From positions 1 to 21,976 of the forward strand of contig DATHDM010000357.1 of NCBI GenBank assembly GCA_035319065.1: DNA of 21,976 bases. The letters are read 5' to 3'. The DNA comes from DASPRM01 sp035319065 (GTDB taxonomy: Bacteria; Acidobacteriota; Terriglobia; Terriglobales; Acidobacteriaceae). Shown in pieces: positions 1-8,632 of this stretch. The position numbers and the translations under genes were made by a program. The notes beneath the pieces are model-generated. The model had not been told where the DNA came from and did no database searches. It was given only the letters and a program-made list of their open reading frames with translations. How positions within the stretch are numbered: the first letter of the stretch is position 1; each line of letters opens with the position of its first letter.

Positions 1-2
1 CC

Positions 3-874
<872 letters not shown>

Positions 875-878
<4 letters not shown>

Positions 879-1411
879 AGCGCGCCGGAATTTACGGACT
901 GATGGCTGAATTCAATACTCCCACCGAGGTGGTCATGGCCGCCCGGAAGGCCTACTCCGAGGGCTACCGGCGCATGGATGCCTACAGCCCCTTCCCGGTC
1001 GAGGGCCTCAGTGAGGCCATCGGATTTCACAAAGACGGGGTGGCGCTGGTCTGCCTGGTGGGCGGCTTGCTCGGCCTGATCACCGCCTACGGTCTGCAGA
1101 GCTGGATTAACCTGGTGGCCTTTCCGCTCAATGTGGGCGGGCGGCCGTTGCACTCGTGGCCATCGTTCATCATCGTCACGTTCGAGCTGACGATTCTTTT
1201 TGGCGGTCTCTCCGCGGGCATCGGCATGCTGATCATGAACGGGCTGCCCACTCCTTATCATCCCGTGTTCCACGTTCCCGACTTCGCCCACGCGTCGCGC
1301 GACCGCTTCTTCCTGTGCATCGAGTCACGCGATGCCAAATTTGATCGGCAGGCGACGCGACAGTTTCTTTCCGGCCTGAATCCTCGTGAGATTGCGGAGG
1401 TGCCGTATTAA
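875..1411 (+). CDS. actD: Alternative complex III subunit ActD (DUF3341 membrane protein)
   Basis: ActD is a small membrane subunit of the quinol:cytochrome c oxidoreductase ACIII. The 178-residue protein begins with the family-typical soluble segment (GIYGLMAEFNTPTEVV, then RMDAYSPFPVEGL). Two transmembrane helices follow at about residues 55-75 and 98-122, linked by a loop carrying PLNVGGRPLHSWPSF. A short cytoplasmic tail contains FHVPDFAHASRDRFFLCIES. This matches the DUF3341 architecture and usual length. The start overlaps the actC stop by four bases. No cofactor motif is visible, which fits its known role as a structural subunit packed against ActC and ActF. Confidence 0.93.
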
Positions 1412-1478
1412 GGCCAGCGCTCAACTCGGGGGGATGCGCCGGCAGGGTGAGCTGCTGCAGCCGTCAACAGGGGCTGGC

Positions 1479-2135
1479 GTGAGCCAAGAGTGCGGCGCTG
1501 GCTGGTTCGGCGGTCCACTGCGCCATCGCGGAGTGGCGGCTCTGATCCCGCTGGCGTTGTTACTGAGCGGGTGCCGCCTGGATATGCATGTACAGCCCAA
1601 GGTGACTCCTCTGCGGCAGAGCGATTTCTTCAGCGATGGCCGAGGTTCGCGGCCGCTGGTGGAGGGCACCGTGGCTCGCGGCGATCTTCGCGCCGACACT
1701 TATTTCTATAGCGGCATGGTAGGCAAGGATCCGGGCACCGAGATGCCCTTCCCAGTTACGCGGGAGGTGCTTGATCGCGGGCGAGAACGTTTCAACATCT
1801 ATTGCTCACCCTGCCACTCGATCGTAGGAGATGGCAACGGCGTCATCGTGCAGCGCGGCTACCGGCGCCCAACTTCTTATTACGATTCCAAGCTGCTTAA
1901 TTCCCCCATCGGCCATTTCTATGACGTCATGACCAACGGTTTTGGCGCGATGCCCGATTATGCGGCGCAGGTGTCGCCGCGGGATCGCTGGGCGATCGCC
2001 GCTTACATCCGCGCCTTGCAGTTGAGCCAGCACGCCCCGGCGTCTGCGATTCCGCCCGGCACGTCTATGGCCGCGCCGCCCGCTGAGGGCTCACCGGCGA
2101 GCTCCGCTGGCGGCGGGGAAGGGAAGCAGCCGTGA
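1479..2135 (+). CDS. actE: Alternative complex III subunit ActE, monohaem cytochrome c lipoprotein
   Basis: ActE carries one c-type haem and passes electrons out of ACIII. The protein has a lipoprotein signal ending in LLLSGC (Cys about residue 32 from this start), so it is probably lipid-anchored on the outer face of the inner membrane. A CSPCH haem-binding motif lies at about 109-113 (YCSPCHSIVGDGNG), with a likely axial Met in GAMPDYA at about 158 and the C-terminal helix RWAIAAYIRAL closing the class I fold. The tail is Ala/Pro/Gly rich. The GTG at 1479 is chosen because AGGGG sits about five bases upstream and it leaves a normal-length signal peptide. ATG 1434 (with G-rich sequence directly before it) and GTG 1386 (overlapping actD) are alternatives in the same frame. 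The stop overlaps actF by four bases. Confidence 0.9.
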   Translation: MSQECGAGWFGGPLRHRGVAALIPLALLLSGCRLDMHVQPKVTPLRQSDFFSDGRGSRPLVEGTVARGDLRADTYFYSGMVGKDPGTEMPFPVTREVLDRGRERFNIYCSPCHSIVGDGNGVIVQRGYRRPTSYYDSKLLNSPIGHFYDVMTNGFGAMPDYAAQVSPRDRWAIAAYIRALQLSQHAPASAIPPGTSMAAPPAEGSPASSAGGGEGKQP

Positions 2136-3343
2136 GCACAAGCGTGCAGATGCGTGATCTCGACTTCGCTGCGCCGCCCTTCGTGCAGACGCTCTATCGC
2201 CGGGCGCTGGGCATTGGAGCCGCCTTCGCTATCCTGACCGCACTGGGTTTCGCGCTCACGCCCGTCGCCACCCTGCGCTCGTGGATGATCGGTTTCATGC
2301 TCTGCCTTGGCCTGACGCTGGGATCGATGGCCTTCCTCATGCTCTGGCACGTGACCGGAGGCCGCTGGGGGGTTCCGATACGCCGCATCCTGGAAGCGGC
2401 CACGCGCACGATTCCCCTGGTCACGCTGTACTTTCTTCCCATGCTGTTCGGCGCCAAGGCGCTGTATTCCTGGGCGCGGCCCATCCCCTCGGAGGATCAC
2501 CATCTCCAGATGATCCACGACCGCTGGCTCAACCTCGGCGGTTTTACAATTCGCGCCATCCTCTATTTTGCGATCTGGTGGATCCTGATTCTGGTCCTCA
2601 ACCGCTGGTCGGCGGCGCAGGACAAGCCCCACGAAACCCACTATCAGGAAAAGCTGATGGCGGTGGGCGCCATCGGCATCATTCTCTATTTCGGAACGAT
2701 GACCTTCGCCACCATCGATTGGGTGATGTCCCTGCTGCCCGGCTGGAACTCCACCATTTACATGCTGCTTATCGCCGTGGGGCAGGGGCTCACCGCCTTG
2801 TGCCTGTGCGCCCTGGTTGCTCGGCACATGGTGGAGTACAAACCGATCCAGCCCTTGCTCTCGCGCAACGAGTTTCACGACATGGGCAAGCTGATGTTCA
2901 CCTTCGTCATGCTGTGGGCCTACATGAGCTTCTCGCAGTGGCTCATCAGTTGGGCCGGCAACCTGCCGGAGGAGATTCACTGGTACATGCTGCGTCTGCG
3001 GGGCGGCTGGGAGAACGTGGCGCTGTTTCTGGCCATCTTCCACTTCTGCGTTCCCTTTGCCATTCTGCTCTCCAGCGGACTGAAGCAGACGCCGCGCAAG
3101 CTGGCGGCGGTGGCCGCCTGGCTCTTCTTCATGCGCTACGTGGATCTCTACTGGAACATCGCCCCCGCGCACTATCCCGAGCATCTGCATTATGGCTGGC
3201 AGGATTTCGTGGTCCCGGTGGCGATGGTGGCGCTGTGGTTTGCTTTCTTTGCCTTTAACCTGAAGAGCTGGCCGGTACTCGCGCTGCACGATCCGCGCAC
3301 GCACGCCGCGCTGGCGGAGGCCGAGGAGCATCCTCATGAGTAA
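2132..3343 (+). CDS. actF: Alternative complex III subunit ActF (NrfD-like polytopic membrane protein)
   Basis: ActF is the second large membrane subunit of ACIII, a paralogue of ActC that in solved structures forms part of a putative proton path. This 403-residue protein has about ten predicted membrane helices. Family-typical segments include RRILEAATRTIPLVTLYF, the loop DRWLNLGGFTIRAILYFAIW, TIDWVMSLLPGWNSTIYMLL, and MLWAYMSFSQWLISWAGNLP. Polar residues inside helices (Asp in TIDWVM, His in EFHDMGKLMF) are candidates for proton transfer, by inference only. The GTG start overlaps the actE stop as GTGA. The 3' end overlaps the next gene by eight bases, so the whole block is probably one transcript. 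Confidence 0.93.
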   Translation: MSTSVQMRDLDFAAPPFVQTLYRRALGIGAAFAILTALGFALTPVATLRSWMIGFMLCLGLTLGSMAFLMLWHVTGGRWGVPIRRILEAATRTIPLVTLYFLPMLFGAKALYSWARPIPSEDHHLQMIHDRWLNLGGFTIRAILYFAIWWILILVLNRWSAAQDKPHETHYQEKLMAVGAIGIILYFGTMTFATIDWVMSLLPGWNSTIYMLLIAVGQGLTALCLCALVARHMVEYKPIQPLLSRNEFHDMGKLMFTFVMLWAYMSFSQWLISWAGNLPEEIHWYMLRLRGGWENVALFLAIFHFCVPFAILLSSGLKQTPRKLAAVAAWLFFMRYVDLYWNIAPAHYPEHLHYGWQDFVVPVAMVALWFAFFAFNLKSWPVLALHDPRTHAALAEAEEHPHE

Positions 3344-3872
3344 TCATTTGCACGACGAGCCGCACGAACTGCACTTCGAGCAGATCCAGCATCCCGACAC
3401 GCAGTATGAGTCGCGCGATCTGGGCTCGCGCACTCTGGTGGGCTTCCTGTTAGGGCTGGGGCTGATGACCCTGGCGATGGTACTGGTCGCCTGGGGCGTT
3501 CTCATCTTTCTGAACCACGCTGTTACCGAGCAGCGGGCGGAGACCGCACCCCCACCGCTGACCACCATTCCCCAGGAGGTTCGCAGGGGAGATCCGGCGC
3601 TTAACTTTCCTGAGCCCCGCCTGGAGAAGGATGAACGAACGGACATCGGCAAATTGCGGGCCGCCAACGAAGCCCGGCTGAACAGCTACGGCTGGGTGGA
3701 TGAGAAGGCCGGGATCGCTCACATTCCCATCGAGCGCGCCATGGACTTGATCGTGCAACAGGGATTGCCTGCGCGGCCGCAACCCCCGGTTCAGCCACCG
3801 GCGGAGTTTGGCAGCGGCGTGAACAATAACGCGGGCTCGAGCGGAGGCTACTGGCCGGCGGTGCGGAACTAG
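3336..3872 (+). CDS. Unnamed single-span membrane protein of the ACIII-oxidase operon
   Basis: I cannot assign a proven function. The 178-residue protein starts with a His/Glu-rich soluble stretch (residues 1-30). One strong membrane helix follows at about 33-60 (LVGFLLGLGLMTLAMVLVAW), then a Pro-rich linker (ETAPPPLTTIP). A conserved-looking soluble segment comes next (LNSYGWVDEKAGIAHIPIERAMDLIVQQGLP, about 115-146), ending in a Pro/Gly/Asn-rich tail. The segment pattern NSYGWVD...IPIERAMDLI is one I associate with proteins encoded beside ACIII, SCO and caa3 oxidase genes. There is no Cys and no haem or copper motif. GAGGAG lies about eight bases before the ATG, and the start overlaps the actF stop. 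A role as accessory subunit or assembly factor is inferred from position. Confidence 0.8.
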   Translation: MSNHLHDEPHELHFEQIQHPDTQYESRDLGSRTLVGFLLGLGLMTLAMVLVAWGVLIFLNHAVTEQRAETAPPPLTTIPQEVRRGDPALNFPEPRLEKDERTDIGKLRAANEARLNSYGWVDEKAGIAHIPIERAMDLIVQQGLPARPQPPVQPPAEFGSGVNNNAGSSGGYWPAVRN

Positions 3873-3927
3873 AAATCGTCTGTTGCGCTCGGCCGGCAGC
3901 AGAAAGAAGCAGAAAGGAAGCAGGAAG

Positions 3928-4824
3928 GTGAGCAGTAATCACAAAGCGGGCACGCGCGGCGCAAGCATCCAGGCTTTTGTGGCCGCAATCATGGTTGCGC
4001 TGTGCCTCACCAGCGCCGCACTGGCGCAGGGCATGATGGGCGGCCCGCGCGGGACGGCGGCTCCCCCTCCCACGATCCTCAAGCAGGTGGGAATCGAGCA
4101 GCGCCTGGACGCGCAACTGCCGCTTGAGCTTGCCTTCCGCGATGAGACCGGGCGCGAGGTAGGGCTGTCCGAGTTCTTCGGCCACCGGCCGGTGGTTCTC
4201 AGCCTGGTTTACTACAACTGCCCCATGCTCTGCGGCGAAGTGCTGAACGGGATGGCCAGCGTTTTCTCGGTGCTGAAATTCGACATTGGCAAGGACTTCG
4301 ACGTGATTACCGTCAGCTTCGATCCCCGCGAGACTCCCGACCTGGCCCGCGGCAAGAAGCGCATCTTCATGGAGCGTTACGGCCGCCCTGGCGCCGAGCA
4401 GGGCTGGCACTTCCTCACCGGATCGAAGGAGTCCATTGACGCTCTTACCCGCGCCACCGGCTTCAACTACGCCTGGGATGAACAATCGCAGCAGTTTGCC
4501 CACGCCGCCGCCATTATGGTTGCAACCCCCAGCGGCAAGATCTCGAAGTATTTCTATGGCGTCGAATACGCTCCGAAGGATCTGCGTTTCGGTCTGATTC
4601 AAGCGTCGGAGAATCGCATCGGCACGGTGGTCGACCAGGTGCTGCTGTATTGCTATCACTACGACCCCAGGACGGGGAAATACGGCGCCATCATCTCGCA
4701 CGTGATGCAGCTGGCCGGCGTGGCGACGATTCTCATTTTGGGAGGATTACTGATCGTGATGTTTCGCTCGGAGCCGCAGTCCAGCCGCACGCCGCTGGGC
4801 CGCAGCAAGGGAGGCAACGCCTAA
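3928..4824 (+). CDS. SCO1/SenC/PrrC-type copper chaperone with C-terminal membrane anchor
   Basis: SCO proteins deliver copper to, or reduce, the CuA site of cytochrome oxidase subunit II, which is encoded immediately downstream. The thioredoxin-like domain carries the metal-binding pair CPMLC (Cys98 and Cys102 from this start, in YYNCPMLCGEV) and the distal His ligand in FAHAAAIMV (about 192). The N-terminus is a signal peptide or anchor with a likely cleavage after ALAQ. A C-terminal hydrophobic helix at about 260-279 suggests a membrane tether at that end. GTG 3928 is preferred because purine-rich AAGGAAGCAGGAAG precedes it. A TTG at 3883 would add 15 basic residues before the signal. The stop lies four bases before coxB. 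Confidence 0.9.
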   Translation: MSSNHKAGTRGASIQAFVAAIMVALCLTSAALAQGMMGGPRGTAAPPPTILKQVGIEQRLDAQLPLELAFRDETGREVGLSEFFGHRPVVLSLVYYNCPMLCGEVLNGMASVFSVLKFDIGKDFDVITVSFDPRETPDLARGKKRIFMERYGRPGAEQGWHFLTGSKESIDALTRATGFNYAWDEQSQQFAHAAAIMVATPSGKISKYFYGVEYAPKDLRFGLIQASENRIGTVVDQVLLYCYHYDPRTGKYGAIISHVMQLAGVATILILGGLLIVMFRSEPQSSRTPLGRSKGGNA

Positions 4825-4828
4825 GCAC

Positions 4829-5833
4829 ATGTTCCAGAATATTCCATTGTGGCCGGAACGCGCTTCCTCCCTGGCTGGACGCGTCGATGCCTTCTTCATC
4901 TTCATGCTGCTGGTTACCGGCTTTGCCGCGATCGGTGTCTTTATTCTGATCTTCATTTTCGCCGTTTACTACCGCCAGAAGCCGGGCGGCAAGGCCACGC
5001 AGATCGAAGGTTCGCACTCGCTGGAAGCCACCTGGTCGCTGATTCCCCTGGGAGCCTTCATGCTGATGTTCTTCTGGGGGGCCACCATCTACGTTGCCGA
5101 GTCCAAGCCTCCCGCCGGAGCCATGGAGATATATACCGTCGGCAAACAGTGGATGTGGAAGTTCGAGCACCCCGAGGGTGTGCGCGAGATCAATCAGCTG
5201 CACGTGCCCGTCAACCGCGACATCCGTCTGACCATGGTTTCCCAAGACGTGATCCACAGCTTCTACGTGCCCGCCTTCCGCGTCAAACAAGACGTTCTGC
5301 CGGGCCGCTACACCACGGTGTGGTTCCGCCCCATCAAGCCCGGAACCTACCATTTGTTCTGCGCCGAATACTGCGGCACGTCGCACTCCGCCATGACCGG
5401 CGAGGTGGTGGTGATGGAACCGGCCGACTTTGAGCAGTGGCTGGGAGGGGGCGCCACCGGCGGCAGCATGGCGCAGAGCGGGCAGCGGCTGTTCGCGCAG
5501 CTGGGGTGTGCCACCTGTCATCGGAGCGATACCCAGGGCCGCGGTCCCAACCTGGTCGGCCTGTATGGCAAGACGGTGCTGTTGGAAGATGGCCGCAGCG
5601 TGGTGGCCGACGACAATTACATTCGTGAATCCATTCTGACTCCCGGCGCGAAGGTCGTGTCCGGCTTCAAGCCCATCATGCCGACCTTCCAGGGTATCGT
5701 GAGCGAGGAGCAACTGCTCTCGCTTGTGGCGTACGTCAAATCGCTGGTGCAGCCGGCGCAGGGCGCTCCCGCCACCGGCAAGCCGGTCGCCGGCGCGCCG
5801 TCCCCGGGCCCGGGACCGAAGAAGGTGCAATAG
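4829..5833 (+). CDS. coxB: Cytochrome c oxidase subunit II with fused cytochrome c domain (caa3 type)
   Basis: Subunit II accepts electrons and carries the CuA centre facing the periplasm. Two membrane helices (about 18-47 and 67-90) are followed by the cupredoxin domain. The CuA ligands are all visible: His143 in DVIHSF, then Cys178, Glu180, Cys182, His186 and Met189 in CAEYCGTSHSAM. From about residue 215 there is a fused class I cytochrome c with GCATCH (haem Cys227/Cys230, His231) and an axial Met284 in KPIMPTF. The last 25 residues are Ala/Pro/Gly rich. The fusion makes this a caa3-type enzyme, able to take electrons directly from ActE or a bound donor. The start is four bases after the SCO stop, with no strong Shine-Dalgarno, which suggests coupling. 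Confidence 0.97.
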   Translation: MFQNIPLWPERASSLAGRVDAFFIFMLLVTGFAAIGVFILIFIFAVYYRQKPGGKATQIEGSHSLEATWSLIPLGAFMLMFFWGATIYVAESKPPAGAMEIYTVGKQWMWKFEHPEGVREINQLHVPVNRDIRLTMVSQDVIHSFYVPAFRVKQDVLPGRYTTVWFRPIKPGTYHLFCAEYCGTSHSAMTGEVVVMEPADFEQWLGGGATGGSMAQSGQRLFAQLGCATCHRSDTQGRGPNLVGLYGKTVLLEDGRSVVADDNYIRESILTPGAKVVSGFKPIMPTFQGIVSEEQLLSLVAYVKSLVQPAQGAPATGKPVAGAPSPGPGPKKVQ

Positions 5834-5836
5834 CTT

Positions 5837-7462
5837 ATGGCCGCCAATGACGCTCCGGAACGCGAGAATTATCTGACCGCCAGTTATGGCGTCAGGTCCT
5901 GGCTCCTCACCACGGACCACAAACGCATTGCCATCCTTTACCTGATCTCGATCACCTTGATGTTCTTTATTGGTGGCTTCTTCGCCACCATGATCCGCCT
6001 CGAACTGCTCACGCCGCCGGGTGATCTGATGACCTCAGACACCTACAACAAGATGTTCACCATGCACGGCATTGTGATGATCTTCTTCTTCCTCATCCCC
6101 TCTATTCCCGCCGTGCTGGGCAACTTCTTCATTCCCATGATGCTGGGTGCGAAGGACCTGGCCTTCCCCCGGATCAACCTGTTGAGCTGGTACATCTACA
6201 CCATCTCCGCATTCATGATCCTGTACGTGATTTTGACCGGCGGCGTCGACACCGGCTGGACCTTCTACACTCCCTTCAGCACCACCTTCTCCAACACGCA
6301 CGTGTTGCTGGCTGGCATCGCCGTCTTCATCAATGGCTTTTCATCCATCCTGACAGGACTGAACTTCATCGTAACGACTCACCGCATGCGCGCGCCCGGC
6401 CTGACCTGGGGACGCATGCAGCTGTTTGTGTGGAGTCTGTACGCCACCTCCGTCATCCAGGTGCTGGGCACGCCGGTGCTGGCCATCACCCTGGTGCTGG
6501 TAGCACTGGAGAGGGCGTTTCACATCGGCATCTTCAATCCCGCGGTCGGCGGCGATCCCGTCCTCTTCCAGCATCTGTTCTGGTTCTACTCCCACCCAGC
6601 GGTGTACATCATGATCCTGCCCAGTATGGCGGTGATCTCCGAAGTGGTGCCCTGCTTCGCGCGCAAGCGGATCTTCGGCTATACGTTTGTGGCGCTCTCC
6701 TCCATCGCCATCGCCGTCTTTGGCTTCCTGGTGTGGGCCCATCACATGTTCGTGGCGGGCATGTCGCTGTATGCGGCGCTGGTTTTCTCGCTGCTCAGTT
6801 ACTTCGTGGCCGTTCCCTCAGCGGTGAAAGTGTTCAACTGGACGGCCACCATGTACAAGGGACAGGTGTCGTTCCATACTCCCATGCTGTACGCCTTCGG
6901 CTTCATCGGCCTGTTCACGATGGGAGGTCTGACCGGACTTTACCTGGCCGCGCTGGGCATCGATGTCCACGTTACCGATACGTATTTCGTGGTGGCGCAC
7001 TTCCACTTCATCATGGTGGGAGGAGCCGTCATGGGCTATCTGGCCGGCATCCATTATTGGTGGCCGAAGATGACCGGGCGCATGTACCCCGAGGTCTGGG
7101 GAAAGATTGCGGCAGCTGTCGTCTTTTTTGGCTTCGTGCTCACCTTCCTGCCGCAATTTGTGCTCGGCTATCTGGGAATGCCGCGCCGCTACCACGCCTA
7201 CGCTCCCGAGTTTCAGGTGCTGAATGTGCTTTCGACCGCAGGCGCGTCGATCCTCGCCCTCGGCTACCTGATGCCGCTGATCTACCTGCTATGGTCGCTG
7301 CGCTACGGGGAAGAGGCGGGTCCGAATCCCTGGTCGTCGGCCGGACTGGAATGGAAGACGGCTTCGCCGCCACCCACCTACAACTTCGAGCAGACTCCGG
7401 TTGTGACCTGGGAAGCCTACAACTACGAGGATTATCCGCAGGAGGTGCCGGTTGGCCGATAG
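5837..7462 (+). CDS. coxA: Cytochrome c oxidase subunit I, A2-type haem-copper oxidase
   Basis: Subunit I reduces O2 and pumps protons. The 541-residue protein has the expected twelve or so helices and a full ligand set: His77 (MHGIVM) and His390 for low-spin haem, His388 for the high-spin haem, and CuB ligands His253, His302 and His303. The cross-linked Tyr is Tyr257 in HPAVY. The helix VI signature is YSHPAV instead of the GHPEVY of A1 enzymes. That marks an A2-type D-channel, in which the usual Glu is replaced by the Tyr-Ser pair, as described for Rhodothermus caa3. The C-terminal tail is soluble (PPPTYNFEQTPVV). The start is three bases after the coxB stop with AAGGTG upstream. The 3' end contains the ribosome-binding site of coxC. 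Confidence 0.98.
   Translation: MAANDAPERENYLTASYGVRSWLLTTDHKRIAILYLISITLMFFIGGFFATMIRLELLTPPGDLMTSDTYNKMFTMHGIVMIFFFLIPSIPAVLGNFFIPMMLGAKDLAFPRINLLSWYIYTISAFMILYVILTGGVDTGWTFYTPFSTTFSNTHVLLAGIAVFINGFSSILTGLNFIVTTHRMRAPGLTWGRMQLFVWSLYATSVIQVLGTPVLAITLVLVALERAFHIGIFNPAVGGDPVLFQHLFWFYSHPAVYIMILPSMAVISEVVPCFARKRIFGYTFVALSSIAIAVFGFLVWAHHMFVAGMSLYAALVFSLLSYFVAVPSAVKVFNWTATMYKGQVSFHTPMLYAFGFIGLFTMGGLTGLYLAALGIDVHVTDTYFVVAHFHFIMVGGAVMGYLAGIHYWWPKMTGRMYPEVWGKIAAAVVFFGFVLTFLPQFVLGYLGMPRRYHAYAPEFQVLNVLSTAGASILALGYLMPLIYLLWSLRYGEEAGPNPWSSAGLEWKTASPPPTYNFEQTPVVTWEAYNYEDYPQEVPVGR
7441..7447 (+). promoter_or_regulatory. Shine-Dalgarno that fixes the coxC TTG start
   Basis: GGAGGTG lies inside the last codons of coxA and ends four bases before a TTG codon at 7452. 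No ATG or GTG in the coxC frame precedes the conserved subunit III sequence with comparable spacing, so this site supports initiation at TTG while ribosomes finish coxA. Confidence 0.75.
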
Positions 7463-8138
7463 TCCCGCCATCGCTGCCGAGCACGCCGTCGCCGAGCAGG
7501 CGCTCCGCCATCACTTCGCCAACATGGAGCAGCAGCGTGAATCCTCCACGCTGGGCATGTGGCTGTTCTTGGTGACCGAGATCATGTTCTTCGGCGGGTT
7601 GTTTGCCGCCTACATGATCTATCGCCATCTCTACCCCGGCGCCTGGGCGACGGGCAGCGAGCACATGAGCTTCTGGCTGGGGACGCTGAACACCACCATC
7701 CTGTTGTGCAGCAGTCTGCTGGTGGCGCTCTCGGTGCACGCGGTGCAGGAGGGTGAATCCAAAAAGACCGCGTGGCTCCTGCTATTCACCATTCTGATGG
7801 GTGCGGCCTTCCTGGGCATCAAGGCGGTGGAGTACCACGCGCACTACGTGGAAGGAGCGGTGCCCGGGCGCTGGTGGCACCTGCATGACGTCCCCGATCC
7901 CGCCCACGTGCAGATGTTCTTCATTCTTTATTTCGTCATGACCGGGCTGCACGCCTTGCACGTCACCATCGGCCTGGTCCTGCTGGGAGTGATTGCGTAC
8001 AAGGCCAACAAGCTGGCCTACACTCCCGAGTATCACAACCCGGTGGAGGTTTCCGGACTCTACTGGCACTTTGTGGACCTGGTGTGGATTTTCCTTTATC
8101 CCATGTTGTACCTGGTCGCCCGCACGCACACCGGGTAG
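7452..8138 (+). CDS. coxC: Cytochrome c oxidase subunit III
   Basis: Subunit III is a structural oxidase subunit that stabilises the core and D-channel proton uptake. This 228-residue protein has five or so helices. Family segments include the N-terminal ESSTLGMWLFLVTEIMFFGG, the Glu in GIKAVEYHAHY, the loop HVQMFFILYFVMTGLHALHV, and the C-terminal WHFVDLVWIFLYPMLYL. The length fits the bacterial form that lacks the first two helices of longer homologues. It starts at TTG, supported by GGAGGTG upstream, and overlaps the coxA stop by eleven bases. AGGAAGGAG at its 3' end serves the next gene. Confidence 0.95.
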   Translation: MADSPAIAAEHAVAEQALRHHFANMEQQRESSTLGMWLFLVTEIMFFGGLFAAYMIYRHLYPGAWATGSEHMSFWLGTLNTTILLCSSLLVALSVHAVQEGESKKTAWLLLFTILMGAAFLGIKAVEYHAHYVEGAVPGRWWHLHDVPDPAHVQMFFILYFVMTGLHALHVTIGLVLLGVIAYKANKLAYTPEYHNPVEVSGLYWHFVDLVWIFLYPMLYLVARTHTG

Positions 8139-8154
8139 GAAGGAGCGCGCAAGC

Positions 8155-8469
8155 ATGCCCGAACACTCCGAACACGTAGTGCCGAAGAAGACCTACTACC
8201 TGGTGGGTGCGGCCCTGATCGCTCTGATGGTGCTGACGGCGATCCTGTCGCGGGTGCCGATGCCGGGCGAGCTCAACACGCTGATCGCGTTGACCATCGC
8301 CGGCATCAAGGCGCTACTCGTGCTGCTTTTCTTCATGCACCTGAAGTATGAGAAGCCTCCGCTCAACGCGGTGGTGTTATTCGCGGGCTTATTCTGGCTG
8401 GTGCTGCTGATGGGCCTCAGCATGACCGATTACCCCTTCCGCGCAATCTTCGGCGTTCCCGGGCACTGA
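8155..8469 (+). CDS. coxD: Cytochrome c oxidase subunit IV (small three-helix subunit)
   Basis: This 104-residue protein has three hydrophobic helices (about 13-34, 41-61 and 69-90). Its family-typical centre is IAGIKALLVLLFFMHLKYE, as in the bacterial subunit IV / COX4_pro family that packs beside subunits I and III. The first helix begins after KKTYYLVGAALI, which is also typical. A strong AGGAAGGAG lies nine bases before the ATG and overlaps the end of coxC. It is the last gene of the respiratory operon: 163 bases without a gene follow, containing a GC-rich inverted repeat. Confidence 0.93.
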   Translation: MPEHSEHVVPKKTYYLVGAALIALMVLTAILSRVPMPGELNTLIALTIAGIKALLVLLFFMHLKYEKPPLNAVVLFAGLFWLVLLMGLSMTDYPFRAIFGVPGH

Positions 8470-8493
8470 CTCCATCCTCGGAAGGCTGGTGTT

Positions 8494-8528
8494 GCGGACA
8501 CAGGCGCCCGCGGACGCTGTCCTGTGCC
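8494..8528. repeat. GC-rich interrupted inverted repeat after coxD, possible terminator
   Basis: CACAGG (8499-8504) and CCTGTG (8521-8526) form a six-base stem around GC-rich sequence. The motif GCGGAC occurs three times between 8494 and 8560. There is no U-tract, so intrinsic termination is uncertain. The GCGGACA core resembles the hairpin at 19627-19646, which suggests a dispersed spacer repeat. The rest of 8470-8632 shows no gene. Confidence 0.35.
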
Positions 8529-8632
8529 GGCCACCGTCCAAGTGGGAGCGCTGCGGACGCCTGCGGCCCATCGCCCGCGCCATGCCTGCCTCATTGACGC
8601 CTGATTTATCCTGCTTGCCTGTGAGGTGATCT

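Noticed and set aside
1386..1478. An upstream GTG start giving ActE a 62-residue N-region
   Set aside because: It would place a very long basic stretch before the lipoprotein signal; GTG 1479 with AGGGG upstream gives a normal signal peptide.
2003..3337. A 444-codon open frame on the - strand opposite actF
   Set aside because: It is antisense to a clearly conserved membrane protein, is rich in His, Gln, Arg and Gly as expected for the mirror of GC-rich membrane codons, and matches no family I know.
3601..4701. A 366-codon - strand frame opposite the SCO gene
   Set aside because: Antisense shadow of a conserved chaperone; no domain, signal or ribosome site supports it.
4733..5920. A 395-codon - strand frame opposite coxB
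   Set aside because: It is a shadow of coxB with low-complexity composition; the + strand carries all CuA and haem ligands.
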